Shown here piece by piece: positions 8,544 through 16,475 of a stretch of 20,514 nt of DNA. The DNA is from Streptomyces sp. NRRL B-24484 (GTDB lineage: Bacteria; Actinomycetota; Actinomycetes; Streptomycetales; Streptomycetaceae). Below the pieces are notes generated by a model. The model saw nothing but the letters and a program-made list of their open reading frames with translations, had not been told where the DNA came from and made no database searches. Numbering within the stretch: position 1 is the first letter of the stretch; each line of letters opens with the position of its first letter. Location: the NCBI RefSeq assembly GCF_000717715.1, contig NZ_JOAI01000077.1, positions 1-20,514 of the forward strand, given 5' to 3'. The position numbers and the translations under genes are program-made.

Positions 8544-8695
8544 GGATTTCGTCACCACGCTTCCCTGCACGGCAGCAGCCCCCCACACGCCGTCGCGGCA
8601 GTTCGTCCCGTCTGGGTGATGGGCTGAGGCGGTCGCGCCGGTTGTGGTAGATCAGTTGCACACCATGTACAGCGGCAGTTGGCGTGAGGGGACTT

Positions 8696-9115
8696 GTGGG
8701 CGAGATCAGTCTCGGTGAGGCGCTGGATGAGCTCCGGTCGGAGCTGTACCGGGCGCAGGCTGATGGTACGGGGCAGCAGTTGAAGTTCGAGGTGGAGAAG
8801 GCGGAGTTGTCGCTGGAGGTGGAGTTCCGGCGGGAGGGCAATGGCAAGGTGAAGGTCGCTGTCGGCGCGTTCGGTGCGAAGGCCGAGGGGGAGGCCGGTG
8901 GCGTGCTGGGGTCGGTGCAGCGGCAGCGGCTGACTCTCACGCTGGGTGTCCTGGACGAGGCCGCGGGCTCGACGCGGGCCAGGGTCAGCCGTGGCGCCTC
9001 CGGTTCAGCCGCGCTCCCGGGGAAGGAACATCCCACTGCGGGGGCCGGCACGCCGGAGCCTGTCGACAGTGCCCAGTCTGGTGGGCCGGTGACGCGTCGT
9101 CCCTGGGACGAGTGA
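8696..9115 (+). CDS. trypsin-co-occurring domain protein (trypco2)
   Basis: 139 residues if it starts at GTG 8696. That start is preferred over GTG 8684 because GAGGGG (8686-8691) gives a good ribosome binding site and because family members begin with a short form of I.L..AL..LR.EL..AQ. Residues 1-80 match the trypco2 pattern: an N-terminal helix (LGEALDELRSELYRAQ), then alternating strands (KFEVEKAELSLEVEF, KVKVAVGAFGAKA) and a final strand (RLTLTLGVLD). The remainder is a low-complexity tail. Trypco2 proteins are known from comparative genomics as partners encoded beside trypsin-like protease/STAND conflict proteins. Here the stop is one base before the start of exactly such a protein. Its biochemical role is not established; a regulator or substrate of the protease is plausible. 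Confidence 0.8.
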   Translation: MGEISLGEALDELRSELYRAQADGTGQQLKFEVEKAELSLEVEFRREGNGKVKVAVGAFGAKAEGEAGGVLGSVQRQRLTLTLGVLDEAAGSTRARVSRGASGSAALPGKEHPTAGAGTPEPVDSAQSGGPVTRRPWDE

Positions 9116-9116
9116 G

Positions 9117-12100
9117 GTGGACCCGTCCCGGCTGGTACTGGTCCGTATTGGGGGCCGGGCGGAGGGAAGCGGCTACCTGATCGGCCGCCGGCTGGTCCTG
9201 ACGGGCCTGCATGTGGTCTGCGACTCCGTGGGGCGGCTGCGGACCGGAGTGCAGGTGCGCGTCGGGCACCCGACCCTCAGCCCCGGACTGCACGAACGCG
9301 CAGCCCAGGTGTGCTGGCCCGACCCCGACCACTACGTGCCCGGGGGCAGTGGGCCGGACGTGGCGCTGCTGTGGCTGGAAGAACCGGTCGTACCGGTCGG
9401 TTGCGGGCCGGTGCGGTGGGGCCGGCCGTCGGGAACGGCGCCGGTGCCGTACGAGGGTGCGGGTTTTCCGCTGTTCGCGGAGAACGGCGGCACCCCGCAG
9501 GTGGAGCATCTGCGGGGCGATCTTCCCCTGGTCAGCACCTCAGGGCTGGGCGGGACCGGCCGGGGGTGGGTCCTGGACACCCCGCTGTGGCCGGAAGGCC
9601 CGCGCGGGCGCGGTTCGGGATCGCCGTGGGCGGGGGCGTCGGGCAGTGCCGTCTTCTGCCGCGGGCTGCTCGTCGGCGTCGTCGTCGAGGCGGACCCGGC
9701 GCTCGGGCAGCGACGCCTGCACGCCGAACCGGTCCACCCCCTGTTCGAAGAAGCCGCGTTCACCCGGCTCCTGGAACGGCACAGCGACCACCAACCCCCG
9801 CTGGCACTGGAAGACGTCCAAGTCGGCCACGGACCGACATCTGCGGTGGGGCCGGAGGCGTTCTCGCCGAGGCCACTCGAGGTGTCCGGCGAGAGCGCAG
9901 TCGGCGCTGGCGGCGACATCGCCCACGCGGCCCTCGGTGCGCAAAGCCGTGTCGAGCACACCGAGATGCAGGCCGACAGCACCGGCAGCGGCACGGTCCA
10001 CCAGGCAGGCCGGGACATCACCATCCACCACCACGGCGCCCCGACCACCAGACACGGCGAGGGACCAGCACCGCTGGCCCCTCCCCCGGCCGTCCCTGCC
10101 GGCTTCACCGGCCGAGACCAGGATCTGGAGAACCTGCTCGCCCTCCTCCACCCGACGGCCGACCCGGTCGACTCCGCGGCCGCCGCCAGCAGGCCGTCCG
10201 ACGAAGCGGTGGTGGTGGCGTCGGTGCTGGGGATGGGCGGGATGGGCAAGACCACCCTCGCCCTGGCCGCCGGCCACGCCGCCCTCAAGCGCGGCCTGTT
10301 CACCGGTGTTCTGTTCCTGGACCTGCATGGCTACGACGACAACACGCTCGACACCGGCCAGGCGCTGGATGCGGCCCTGCGCGGCCTCGGCACCGACCCC
10401 GAGCAGATCCCGCCGGAGGCCGACCAGCGCGCAACCCTCTACCGCGCCCGGCTCGCAGCCCGCACCCGCCAGGGCGAGCGCATCCTGGTCCTCGCCGACA
10501 ACGCCTGTGCTGCCGACCAGGTCCAGCACCTCGCCCCCGCAAGCGGGCCGCACCGGCTACTGGTCACCTCCCGCGACGACTTCACCGCCGTCCTCGGGGC
10601 ACGCCTGGTCGACCTCGACGTCCTCAACCCCGAGCAGGCCGTCGCCCTCATGGGCACCGCACTGCGCCTGGTCCTGCCCAACGACGGCAGGACCGGGGCC
10701 GACCCGGACGGGACGGCGAGGGTCGCCGAGCTGTGCGGCTACCTGCCGCTCGCCCTGCAGATCGCCGCCGCCCAGCTCGCCGCCGACCGCTCCCTCAAAC
10801 CCGCCCGCCTCGCCCAAGAACTCGAGAACCTCGGGGACCGGCTCGACATGCTCGAAGACGGCCCCCGTGCAGTACGCAGCGTCCTCGAGCGCTCGTACAA
10901 GCGCCTCGCCCCCACCCACGCGGAGCTGTTCCGCCTCCTCGCCGTCAACCCCGGCCCGGACCTCTCGGTGGAGACCGCCGCTGCATTCACCGGCGTCGCC
11001 AAACTCAAGGACGTCCGCGCCCGCCTCGTCGCCCTCTCCAAGGCCAGCCTCGTCCGGCAGGACCCCGACACCGGCCGCTGGCGCATGCACGACCTCGTCC
11101 GCGCCTACGCCACCGAACAAGCCGAACTGAACCCCCAGCACAGCGCCAAAGCCCTCACCCGCCTCCTCGACCACTACACCCGCACCACGCAGGCCGCCGA
11201 CGCCCACCTCGACCCCAACACGGACGGAGACAAGAGCCGCTTCCCCGACCGGCACGCAGCGATGGCCTGGCTGGACGCCGAACGTGCCAACCTCGTCGCC
11301 GCCGTCCACACCGCGCACGCCGCCGGCCACGGCGAGGTCACCGTGAACCTGACGCACTTCCTGGGGGACCACCTGCGCTCGCGCCGGTATCTGCAGGACG
11401 CCCTGGCCGTCGCCACCCTCGCCCACAACGCGGCCACCTCCCTCGGTGACCGGCGCCGCGAAGGCGTGACGTGGACCAGCCTCGGCCTCGCACACCGTGA
11501 GCTGCGCCACTTCGACAAGGCCCTCGACGCCCACCAACACGCCCTCGACATCTACCAAGACCTCGGCAACCGCCACGGCGAAGCCGTGGCGTGGAACAAC
11601 CTCGGCGGCACTCTGCAGGAGTTGCGGCGCTTCGACGACGCCCTCGACGCCCACCAGCACGCCCTCGACATTTACCGCGATCTCGGCGACCGCCACGGCG
11701 AAGGCAGTGCGTGGAACAACCTCGGCACCGCCCTCAAGGAGCTGCGCCGCTTCGACGACGCCCTCGACGCCCACCAACACGACCTCGACATCAGCCGCGA
11801 CCTCGCCGACCGCCACAGCAAAGGCGTGGCGTGGAACAACCTCGGCCTTGCCCTGCAGGGGCTGCGCCGCTTTGACGACGCCCTCGACGCCCACCAACGC
11901 GCCATCGGCATCTACCGCGAACTCGGCGACCGCCATCGTGAAGGCACGGCGTGGAACAACCTCGGCACCGCGTGGCGCAGTACCGAGGCGTACGAGCAGG
12001 CAGTAGAGGCCGGTGAGCGTGCCGTCGCCGTGTTCCGCGAGCTGGACGACGCGTACCGCGAGGGCCAGGCGCTCAGCGAACTCGCCGACACCCTGCGGGC

Positions 12101-12215
12101 AGCCGGACGCCCGCCCGGCGAGGTCCGGGCCATGCGCGAAGCCTCCGCGGCGGCCTACCGGCGGGCCGGCGCCGACACTGAGGCCGAAGAAGCGCTGGGA
12201 AAGGCCGACGAGTAG
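9117..12215 (+). CDS. trypsin-like protease / NB-ARC / TPR fusion, NLR C
   Basis: 1032 residues from GTG 9117, one base after the trypco2 stop. Residues 1-220 are a trypsin-fold serine protease with a complete candidate triad: H32 (LTGLHVV), D81 (GPDVALL) and S175 (GASGSAVF). There is no signal peptide, so cytoplasmic action is expected. A linker at about 226-325 holds a degenerate Gly/Asn motif (SAVGAGGDIAHAALGAQS, about 260-277) and a GRDITIHHH strand. NB-ARC follows FTGRDQDLENLL, with P-loop GMGGMGKTT (372-380), ILVLADN, LVTSRDD, CGYLPLAL and RMHD (656-659). TPRs of 40 residues occupy about 782-1010. In this family the NTPase is thought to hold the protease inactive until the TPRs sense a trigger. 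From the NB-ARC region onward it is a close paralogue of NLR A, so only the effector end has been exchanged. Confidence 0.9.
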   Translation: MDPSRLVLVRIGGRAEGSGYLIGRRLVLTGLHVVCDSVGRLRTGVQVRVGHPTLSPGLHERAAQVCWPDPDHYVPGGSGPDVALLWLEEPVVPVGCGPVRWGRPSGTAPVPYEGAGFPLFAENGGTPQVEHLRGDLPLVSTSGLGGTGRGWVLDTPLWPEGPRGRGSGSPWAGASGSAVFCRGLLVGVVVEADPALGQRRLHAEPVHPLFEEAAFTRLLERHSDHQPPLALEDVQVGHGPTSAVGPEAFSPRPLEVSGESAVGAGGDIAHAALGAQSRVEHTEMQADSTGSGTVHQAGRDITIHHHGAPTTRHGEGPAPLAPPPAVPAGFTGRDQDLENLLALLHPTADPVDSAAAASRPSDEAVVVASVLGMGGMGKTTLALAAGHAALKRGLFTGVLFLDLHGYDDNTLDTGQALDAALRGLGTDPEQIPPEADQRATLYRARLAARTRQGERILVLADNACAADQVQHLAPASGPHRLLVTSRDDFTAVLGARLVDLDVLNPEQAVALMGTALRLVLPNDGRTGADPDGTARVAELCGYLPLALQIAAAQLAADRSLKPARLAQELENLGDRLDMLEDGPRAVRSVLERSYKRLAPTHAELFRLLAVNPGPDLSVETAAAFTGVAKLKDVRARLVALSKASLVRQDPDTGRWRMHDLVRAYATEQAELNPQHSAKALTRLLDHYTRTTQAADAHLDPNTDGDKSRFPDRHAAMAWLDAERANLVAAVHTAHAAGHGEVTVNLTHFLGDHLRSRRYLQDALAVATLAHNAATSLGDRRREGVTWTSLGLAHRELRHFDKALDAHQHALDIYQDLGNRHGEAVAWNNLGGTLQELRRFDDALDAHQHALDIYRDLGDRHGEGSAWNNLGTALKELRRFDDALDAHQHDLDISRDLADRHSKGVAWNNLGLALQGLRRFDDALDAHQRAIGIYRELGDRHREGTAWNNLGTAWRSTEAYEQAVEAGERAVAVFRELDDAYREGQALSELADTLRAAGRPPGEVRAMREASAAAYRRAGADTEAEEALGKADE
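11469..11948 (+). repeat. four tandem 120-bp TPR-coding repeats in NLR C
   Basis: Units start at 11469, 11589, 11709 and 11829, each 120 bases, followed by a diverged unit at 11949. The consensus (RRFDDALDAHQHALDI) is the same family as in NLR A, unlike NLR B. Confidence 0.8.
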
Positions 12216-12262
12216 CCGACCCAGCCCGGCGCGAGTTAGGGGCGGAGGAAGCGGCGCCGGGG

Positions 12263-12611
12263 TGCTGGCGCGGGTGCCGGCGGGGACGGCGGGTAGCTGG
12301 GGGTCGGCGGCTTGGTCGAGGTCGGGGAAGGTGATCTGCCCGTCTGGGCCGATCTTCCGGTTGGCCCAGATCCAGTCGAGGTCGGGGCGTTGGCCCCGCT
12401 CGACGGCCTGCCTGGCGGCTTCTCGCTGCTGTTGGGCCTGCTCGCGGGCGGCTTCGCGTCGCTGCTCGGCTTTCTTGCGTTCGGCCTCGCGGCGGCGTTC
12501 CTCGGCTTCCTGGCCCAGCGGCGCTCCAGGTAGGCGGCGCAGCCGTCGGGGTTGGCGAGGGGTTGCCAGGTGTGGTGGCCGTAGCACCGCCGGGTCGGGC
12601 CGCGCTGGCGG
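12263..12611 (-). pseudogene. inverted fragment of an unrecognised gene with Cys/His motif and coiled coil
   Basis: Between two copies of the NLR 3' tail lies a segment that reads sensibly only on the reverse strand. From high to low coordinates it encodes RRCYGHHTWQPLANPDGCAAYLE. After a one-base frame change near 12520 it continues with a Lys/Arg/Glu/Gln-rich coiled-coil stretch (KKAEQRREAAREQAQQQREA) and then a sequence ending in DLDWIWANRKIGPDGQITFP. The Cys/His spacing suggests a small metal-binding or folded head joined to a helix. No start or stop of its own is visible, and NLR-tail homology abuts both sides. I do not recognise the family. It is most likely debris inserted by recombination. 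Confidence 0.5.
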
Positions 12612-12820
12612 AGGCTGGCGAGCGCGCTGTCGCCGTGTTCTGCGAGCTGGACGACGCGTACCGCGAGGGCCAGGCGCTGGACGAACTCGCCGACACCCTG
12701 CGGGCGGCCGGCCGCCCACCCGGCGAGGTCCGCGCCATGCGCGAGACGTCGGCGGCGGCCTACCGGCGGGCCGGTGCTGATGCTGAAGCCGAGGAGGCGC
12801 TAGGGAAGGCCGACGAGTAG
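12606..12820 (+). pseudogene. orphan C-terminal tail of an NB-ARC-TPR gene
   Basis: The last 70 or so codons (AGERAVAVFCELDDAYREG to EEALGKADE, TAG at 12818-12820) match the C-termini of NLR A and NLR C almost residue for residue. Homology continues about 35 bases past the stop, as it does between A and C. Everything upstream (NB-ARC and most TPRs) is missing. The open frame can be followed back to 12563, but that part is not NLR sequence. It is the scar of a deleted fourth module or a duplicated tail, and probably gives no functional protein. Confidence 0.8.
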
Positions 12821-13001
12821 CCGACCCGGCTTGCCGCGGTCAGGGGCGGAAGAAGCGCGCTCCGCTGGACGTCTCCGTCGGCGTCGGCGCCAACTGGGAG
12901 GCCGCCGAGCACTGACTTGTCGTCATGTAGGTGGCGGGCAGCCGGAATTACCGCCCCCCGGCCACCTTCCGGCCGGTCGCGTCCGGCTCTACCGTGGCGG
13001 T

Positions 13002-13677
13002 ATGGCTGATCGTGCGCCGCTTCGCCCCGGACCAGACTCCACCACCGACCTCGTCCTCCACAAGGGCGGCGGCTCCCGCGCGTGGGTGGTGCCGATCGTC
13101 CTGACCGGGGCCGCGAAGTCGCTGCTGGTGCCGGTGGCGCTCGGCGCCATCACCGGGGCGGTCGCCGTCTTCGCGCTGGTGACCGGCACCGACGCCGCGA
13201 CCGTCGGACAGGTCGTCCTCGGGATCGCCGCCGTCGAAGCCGCGCTGGCAGCACCGCTGATCGTGTGGATGGAACTCGACACCGTCCGCCGGCTGCGATT
13301 CGCCCCGGCCCAGGCCCCCACCCGGTTCCGGACGGTCCGCGCCGCCCGCCCCGGCCCCTGGCAGCCGATCACCCAGCTGTGCGGAATCCGGCTGGAGCAA
13401 CGAGTCACCGAGCCCTACCCGGGGGACCAGCAGCCGGTCACCGAACAGCTCACCGTCCGGGTTCGACCTCGCCGGCGACGAACTGAAGTGGACCCCGCCC
13501 GCCCTCACCTCGCCGCAGCGGCTGTACGAGGCCCTCACCGCGCTGCTCGGCCCCGCCGGGGTACGGGTCGAGCTGGTCACCGAACGCACCGTCCGGGCCC
13601 GCCCGTGGCGCGGGCCCGGCTGGACCGGCGGCGGCTCGGCCTCCGCCAACTCCGGCGGCTTCTCGGGCGGGGGCTGA
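13002..13677 (+). pseudogene. two-helix membrane protein of unknown function, frameshifted
   Basis: ATG 13002 opens a frame with two hydrophobic segments (SLLVPVALGAITGAVAVFAL, about 40-60, and VGQVVLGIAAVEAALAAPLI, about 67-87). A soluble region containing PWQPITQLCGIRLEQRV follows. At the GGG run 13459-13461 the sensible frame changes. Dropping one G gives LTVRFDLAGDELKW, then a normal-looking domain (SPQRLYEALTALLGPAG) and a Gly/Ser tail ending FSGGG with TGA at 13675-13677. Uncorrected, the frame becomes Arg/Pro-rich nonsense running to 13793. The corrected length is 224 residues. I do not recognise the family. A single-base homopolymer change could be a sequencing error, so an intact gene is possible. 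Confidence 0.6.
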
Positions 13678-13720
13678 CCTCCCCGCCGCGGCGGCGCCGC
13701 GGGTTCGTCGAGGACGGGCC

Positions 13721-13882
13721 CTACCTGCGGGCGTTGGTGCGCCGGGTGGGCTCGGCCGTGGTCGGGTCCTCCGGCCAGGGGTGGCGGGGGTAGCGGCCGA
13801 CCTGGCCGTGGAAGCCCAGCAGGGTCAGGTCGGCGGTGATCGCGCCGGTGGCGGCAGCGGTGATGGTACGGGTCACGGCCAT
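13721..13882 (-). CDS. 53-residue hypothetical protein
   Basis: On the reverse strand an ATG at 13882 is preceded by AAGGAG five bases upstream, one of the best ribosome binding sites in the window. It encodes MAVTRTITAAATGAITADLT and continues LLGFHGQVGRYPRHPWPEDP to a stop at 13721. The N-terminal part is Ala/Thr-rich with only modest hydrophobicity; the C-terminal part is Pro- and charge-rich. It overlaps no other convincing gene and lies just before the helicase-tail fragment on the opposite strand. No function can be assigned. Confidence 0.5.
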   Translation of the reverse strand: MAVTRTITAAATGAITADLTLLGFHGQVGRYPRHPWPEDPTTAEPTRRTNARR

Positions 13883-13958
13883 GGGGAACTCCTTGTTCGG
13901 GTTCGGAGATGCCGGCCGGGCGGCCACGCCGCACACCACGGCGACCCGCCGCTCCGGC

Positions 13959-14570
13959 CTGGCGGCGCCGGCGCGGGCGTCTGTCGGCGGGTACGCCATC
14001 GGGACGTGGCTGGCGGAGCTGAGGACGGCGGCCCAGGTGTCCGTGGGCGAGCCAGGAGGGCTGGCGCCGGAGCGGCGCCGCGCGCTGGAGGGGATCGACC
14101 CGTGGTGGTGCCCGACCTGGCCGATCGTCTGGCAGCGCGCCTACTCGGTGGCGCGGATGTGGTGGCTGGAGTTGGACGGCCAAGTGGACTGAGCGCAGCT
14201 GCCGGAGGAGACGGTGTTCGAGGGTGAGCAGCTCGGCCGCTGGGTCGTGGCGCAGCGGGCCGGCTGGCCCGGCCTGGAGACGGACCAGCAGGACCTGCTC
14301 ACCGCGATCGGCATCGTGCCGGACCCGGAGCTCGTCGCCGCCAAGCAGGCCGCGGAGGCGAAGCCCAGGACGTCCCGGGCGGACCGCTTCGCCCAGGGTC
14401 TGGCCGCACTCGCCGCGTTCCTGGAGCGGGAGGGCCATGTCCGGTCCCGCGCCCGCACAAAGGAGCCGCTGGAAGTCACCGTGGCCGGCCCCGGCGGCGA
14501 GGAGAGCAATCGAACTCCTCTCGGGCGACAGCCCAGGCCGGTGATACCGCCGGAGCCCTTGGCTGGGTAG
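13959..14570 (+). pseudogene. helicase C-terminal fragment (helicase-associated domain), duplicate of the 19.7-20.2 kb region
   Basis: From about 13959 to 14505 this matches the C-terminal part of the helicase pseudogene at 19673-20223, codon for codon apart from substitutions (GGYAIGTWLAELR, IDPWWCPTWPI, ARMWWLE, ETVFEGEQLGRWVVAQR, DRFAQGLAALAAF). The Trp-rich segments are typical of helicase-associated (HA) domains on Streptomyces helicases. All motor motifs are absent. A TGG codon has become TGA at 14190-14192. Beyond 14505 homology stops and the frame runs into unrelated sequence until TAG at 14570. It has no start of its own and is a dead fragment. Confidence 0.8.
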
Positions 14571-14791
14571 TTCAGCCGAGGATGATCCCCGCGACGCCAG
14601 CCGTGGCCGCCGGCCGGGTGCAGCCCAGGAAAGGCCCGCGCAGCGCCAGCCGGCACTCCACCACTCACCTGCCGAGCGGAGGATGCGATGGCCTGAGGTC
14701 GCAGTGCCTTGGCGATGCCGGACTTCTGGTGCGCCGCGCGTCGGGCCTCACCGCCAGCCTCGGTAGCGTCACCCCGTGATGGGCCGGCCGC

Positions 14792-15415
14792 TCAGACGCG
14801 GAGCTCGGGCGGGAGGCCGGTCCAGCGGAGTTCGGCAGGCAGGTGGCCGGTGTCGTTGAAGAGGAGGACGGCCGGGGGACGGTCGGGCGTGTAGCGGATG
14901 ACGGTCAGGGCGGCATTGGCGTGGTTGATGCCCAACCATCGCCATTTCGGCGCGTCCAGGGCGGCTCGGATGAGCCAGCCGGCGAGGAAGTTGTGGGTGA
15001 CGACGAGCTCGTGGCGCGGTTCGTCGCCAACGACCGGACCGGTGAAGTCGGCGAGCGCCGCCACCGCAAGCCGGGGGCCCCGCTCGCGTTCCTCTGCCGG
15101 GAACTGGTCCAGGAACCCGAGCCAGGCGTCGGCTGCCTCCGGCGGCAATTCCTCACGTGCGGGCAGGTAGGGGATGTAGTCACCCGCCGCTTCGGAGACG
15201 TGGCGGGTGACGCCGTCGAACTGTTCACCGACCAGCCGAGCGGTCTGTTCGGCCCGGGCGAGAGGCCCGTGGTGGACCGCCGCCAGCGGGACCCCACGGA
15301 GCCGCTCACCCAGCAGCGCAGCCTGGCGGCGGCCCGCATCCGTCAGTTCACTCTCGTCTGGCGAGGCCTCACCATGACGGGTGAGATAGAGGTAGCGGGC
15401 GGCCGTGCCGGTCAT
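14792..15415 (-). CDS. histidine phosphatase family protein (phosphoglycerate mutase-like)
   Basis: 207 residues. The start at ATG 15415 is chosen because AAGGA lies seven bases upstream and because family members begin a few residues before the RHG motif; the open frame extends further but without a binding site. The signature is LTRHGEA, with R13 and catalytic H14. LARAEQTA (R54) follows, and the second histidine is H141 in VVTHNFLAGWL. This is the layout of a phosphoryl-transfer enzyme with a phosphohistidine intermediate. The substrate cannot be told from sequence; members act on sugar phosphates, nucleotides or proteins. It stands alone on this strand, divergent from the 15610 gene, and looks intact. 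There is no evident link to the NLR array. Confidence 0.88.
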   Translation of the reverse strand: MTGTAARYLYLTRHGEASPDESELTDAGRRQAALLGERLRGVPLAAVHHGPLARAEQTARLVGEQFDGVTRHVSEAAGDYIPYLPAREELPPEAADAWLGFLDQFPAEERERGPRLAVAALADFTGPVVGDEPRHELVVTHNFLAGWLIRAALDAPKWRWLGINHANAALTVIRYTPDRPPAVLLFNDTGHLPAELRWTGLPPELRV

Positions 15416-15609
15416 GGACGCGTCCTTCAATCGAAGTCGATCTTGCAGACTCATGAAGGGACGCCGGCCCGCGCGGCCCGGTTCCTCTGGAGAAGAGCCG
15501 GCGGCGGGCGTGGCCGGGGCTCGGTGGCCGGGTGAGCGAGGGGTCCGCTTCACCTGGGCGGACGGTTCCCGGTCGCAGCGCCTCGCCTGCCGGGGCCAGG
15601 CTGATCTTC

Positions 15610-16122
15610 ATGGATGACACCAGCCAGATCGACGTCCCCACCGTCATAGCCATCGATGCCGCCGGTCGGTGCGCCACCGTGCGGGTGGAGCCTGCCGTGG
15701 CCACTGCGGCTGTCGCGGTGCTCGACCAGTGCGCGGTCCTGCAGGCGGGCGAGTCCTGGCCGGAGGGGGCCGATGTCGTGGCGGACGGCCTTCGCCTGGC
15801 GTTGATCGGCGCGGGCATCCCTCCCGCGGTCGGCTGGTCCCCGTCGGAGGGGGAACTGGCGGACGAGTTGGGCCGCCGTGGCCGCGACCGGCTCGCCGCA
15901 CGCATCGGCGACGCGGTCACGCCTGGATGCTCGGTCACAGGCCGGGTGCCGGTGGAGGCCGCGGTGCTGGCCGAGGCCGTCGCGCATCTTCGGTGCTTCA
16001 GCCGGCGGTTCGACGGCGAGCCGATCGCCGCCGCGACCCGGCGGCTGTGGGAGCAGCTGTATCTGTGCCTGCCGCTCACCGCACTCGCCGCCCAAACCGG
16101 GTCGGACGGCAGTAGGCCGTGA
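15610..16122 (+). CDS. hypothetical protein, first of a coupled pair
   Basis: 170 residues from ATG 15610 (MDDTSQIDVP). The frame extends back to 15532 but that part is Arg/Pro/Ser-rich and shadow-like. The protein is acidic and soluble, largely Ala/Val/Leu helical (VEAAVLAEAVAHLRCF, ATRRLWEQLYLCLPL), with no signal peptide or membrane helix. Its stop overlaps the GTG of the next gene (GTGA), so the two are probably translated together. The 194-base gap to the divergent phosphatase presumably holds promoters for both, but no clear boxes were recognised. I do not recognise the family. Confidence 0.6.
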   Translation: MDDTSQIDVPTVIAIDAAGRCATVRVEPAVATAAVAVLDQCAVLQAGESWPEGADVVADGLRLALIGAGIPPAVGWSPSEGELADELGRRGRDRLAARIGDAVTPGCSVTGRVPVEAAVLAEAVAHLRCFSRRFDGEPIAAATRRLWEQLYLCLPLTALAAQTGSDGSRP

Positions 16123-16475
16123 CGGGGCCTGCGAGGGCCTGCGTGGCGGCCGGTGCGCGGGGAGCGGACGAGCTCGTCCGCGTGCTGGCCACTGCGCACG
16201 CCCAGCCGTTTTGCACTGGACGGTATGGGCGGGGCGTCCTCGCGGGGCTGCACTGGGCCCTGGGCCACCCCGTTCCCGCACCCATCACCGCCGCAGCCTC
16301 GCCGCCAGGCGAGCCCCACAGGGATCGGCTCCGTTCAGAAGCGGACGCCGCCCTGAGCGAACTCCTCGGACACGACGGCCGCACGGTGCCGCTGGACTAC
16401 GCCCGCGGAGTGTACGAAGCACTCGCGTGGTCGTGCGGTCACCGCGAGGACCCACCCGCCACGGCCGGACCGTAG
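16119..16475 (+). CDS. small hypothetical protein, second of a coupled pair
   Basis: 118 residues from GTG 16119, overlapping the preceding stop by GTGA. The middle (RYGRGVLAGLHWALGHPVPA) and C-terminal (DYARGVYEALAWSCGHREDP) parts look like two related helical segments, each with an aromatic/Gly pattern ending in GH. This suggests an internal duplication. Similar short proteins are, to my recollection, common hypotheticals in Streptomyces, with no known role. It is probably co-expressed with the 15610 gene. Confidence 0.6.
   Translation: MTGPARACVAAGARGADELVRVLATAHAQPFCTGRYGRGVLAGLHWALGHPVPAPITAAASPPGEPHRDRLRSEADAALSELLGHDGRTVPLDYARGVYEALAWSCGHREDPPATAGP

Noticed and set aside
12312..12533. 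73-residue hydrophobic forward frame
   Set aside because: It is the complement of the charged coiled-coil on the reverse strand; antisense of Arg/Glu/Gln codons yields artificial Leu/Ala/Gly runs.
10557..12719. 720-residue reverse-strand frame opposite NLR C
   Set aside because: Mostly the antisense of the NB-ARC and TPR codons; only the 12263-12611 part is plausible reverse-strand coding, and it needs a frame change.
12865..12915. Possible C-terminal remnant (LDVSVGVGANWEAAEH, then stop)
   Set aside because: Only 16 codons with no upstream coding continuity; too short to call.
14496..14530. tRNA 3'-end-like TTCGATT on the reverse strand, possible attachment site
   Set aside because: The flanking bases do not form a T-stem and no acceptor or anticodon arm is present.
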